Assembly (NCBI GenBank): GCA_910579595.1
Contig: CAJTVM010000046.1
Span: 1 to 23,213 of the forward strand
Length of the DNA stretch: 23,213 nt
Direction of reading: 5' to 3'
Source: an uncultured Oscillospiraceae bacterium
GTDB lineage: Bacteria > Bacillota > Clostridia > Oscillospirales > Oscillospiraceae
This document shows positions 22,520 through 23,213 of this stretch, one piece after another; the first letter of the stretch is position 1; every line of letters starts with the position of its first letter. The notes beneath the pieces were generated by a model that made no database searches, was not told the DNA's origin, and worked only from the letters and a program-made list of their open reading frames with translations. A program made the position numbers and the translations under genes.

Positions 22520-23213
22520 GTGCGCCATCTGATTGATTTTGGAGACCTGTCCCGGGAGGAGTGGGACAAGCTGTATGCCCGCGCCGGGCGCATCATCGAT
22601 GCGCCGGAGCAGTACCTGGACGCCTGCCGGGGCAAGGTGATGGGATCCCTGTTTTACGAGCCGTCCACCCGCACCAACTTCTCCTTCCAGACCGCCATGC
22701 TCCGCCTGGGCGGGACGGTGTTCGGCTTTGCCGACCCCAACTCCTCCTCCGCCGCCAAGGGGGAGAGTTTGAAGGATACAGTGAAAATGGTGGCGGGCTA
22801 CGCCGACGTCATCGTCATGCGCACCCCCTGGGAGGGGGCAGCCAAGGCCGCGTCGCTGTACTCCGAGGTACCGGTGGTCAACGCCGGGGACGGCGGGCAT
22901 ATGCACCCCACCCAGACCACCACCGACCTGACCACCATCACCCGCCTGCGAGGCAGCGTGGACGGGCTGAGCATCGGCCTGTGCGGCGATCTGAAAAACG
23001 GCCGGACGGTACACTCCCTCATCAAAGCGCTGGCCAAGTTCAAGAATATCCGCTTCTTCCTCATCGCCCCGCCGGAGCTGGCCATCCCCGACTACCTGCG
23101 CCGGTTCATGAAGGAGAACAATATGCCCTTCTTGGAGGTCACCGGCCTGGATCCCGTCATCCCCCAGCTGGACGTGCTGTACATGACCCGCATCCAGCGG
23201 GAGCGGTTCATCG
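22520..23213 (+). CDS. pyrB: Aspartate carbamoyltransferase catalytic subunit, 3' end cut
   Basis: Second step of pyrimidine synthesis: carbamoyl phosphate plus aspartate to N-carbamoyl-aspartate. 231 codons are in the window, of about 305 expected. The carbamoyl-phosphate loop SLFYEPSTRTNFSF (residues 44-57) is intact. SSSAAKGESLKDTVKMV carries the conserved Ser and Lys of the 80s loop, and AGDGGHMHPTQTTTDL is the typical HPTQ block. GTG 22520 has GGAGGGG six bases upstream and gives the usual N-terminus (RHLIDFGDLS). Divergent from the HTH/4TM gene. A regulatory pyrI gene, if present, would lie outside. Confidence 0.96.
   Translation, partial: MRHLIDFGDLSREEWDKLYARAGRIIDAPEQYLDACRGKVMGSLFYEPSTRTNFSFQTAMLRLGGTVFGFADPNSSSAAKGESLKDTVKMVAGYADVIVMRTPWEGAAKAASLYSEVPVVNAGDGGHMHPTQTTTDLTTITRLRGSVDGLSIGLCGDLKNGRTVHSLIKALAKFKNIRFFLIAPPELAIPDYLRRFMKENNMPFLEVTGLDPVIPQLDVLYMTRIQRERFI

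Overview
The window looks like chromosomal DNA from a GC-rich, spore-forming clostridium. The evidence is a Spo0A master regulator, a tRNA-Met T-box, a DUF2812/PadR pair, a PF06541-type membrane protein and consistent AGGAGG ribosome binding sites. The gene content resembles the Flavonifractor/Lawsonibacter/Intestinimonas part of the Oscillospiraceae; that placement is inferred from overall resemblance, not from a search. No phage, IS transposase, CRISPR array, tRNA or rRNA gene was seen.

Layout. 1-2396 (-): polA, cut by the window edge, with its promoter. 2507-3479 (+): an apparently autoregulated PadR repressor and a DUF2812 membrane protein. 3559-4320 (-): spo0A with a 0A box upstream. 4628-6586 (+): a cytoplasmic type I pullulanase, ending at a strong terminator shared with a convergent membrane-anchored HTH gene (6628-6972, -). 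7203-10836 (-): a cell-wall cassette made of a D-aspartate-ligase-like ATP-grasp enzyme, an aspartate/glutamate racemase and a divergent MurE-like ligase. A palindromic miniature element and a duplicated racemase start lie inside it. 11026-15369 (-): rel ((p)ppGpp synthetase/hydrolase) and recJ behind one good promoter. 15370-16332: a decayed stretch with a MarR remnant and the first codons of an ABC exporter. 16333-17577 (+): an orphan sensor kinase. 17743-20898 (-): the methionine ABC transporter, with metNI on one promoter and metQ on another behind a tRNA-Met T-box. 21010-22288 (-): a PF06541-like membrane protein and a second membrane-linked HTH regulator. 22520-23213 (+): pyrB, cut by the window edge.

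Three points stand out. First, the asl/racemase/murE-like cassette has the parts to make D-aspartate, attach it to a wall-precursor side chain and add an unusual third residue to the stem peptide. Second, two unlinked HTH/transmembrane regulators of opposite domain order, 15 kb apart, each have the same palindrome (CGCAAC-N5-GTTGCG) just upstream, which suggests a shared regulatory circuit. Third, the intergenic spaces are rich in structured, probably dispersed elements: nested hairpins at 9459-9580, a repeated hairpin at 7142 and 17696, and an attenuator-like hairpin covering the ribosome binding site at 21540.
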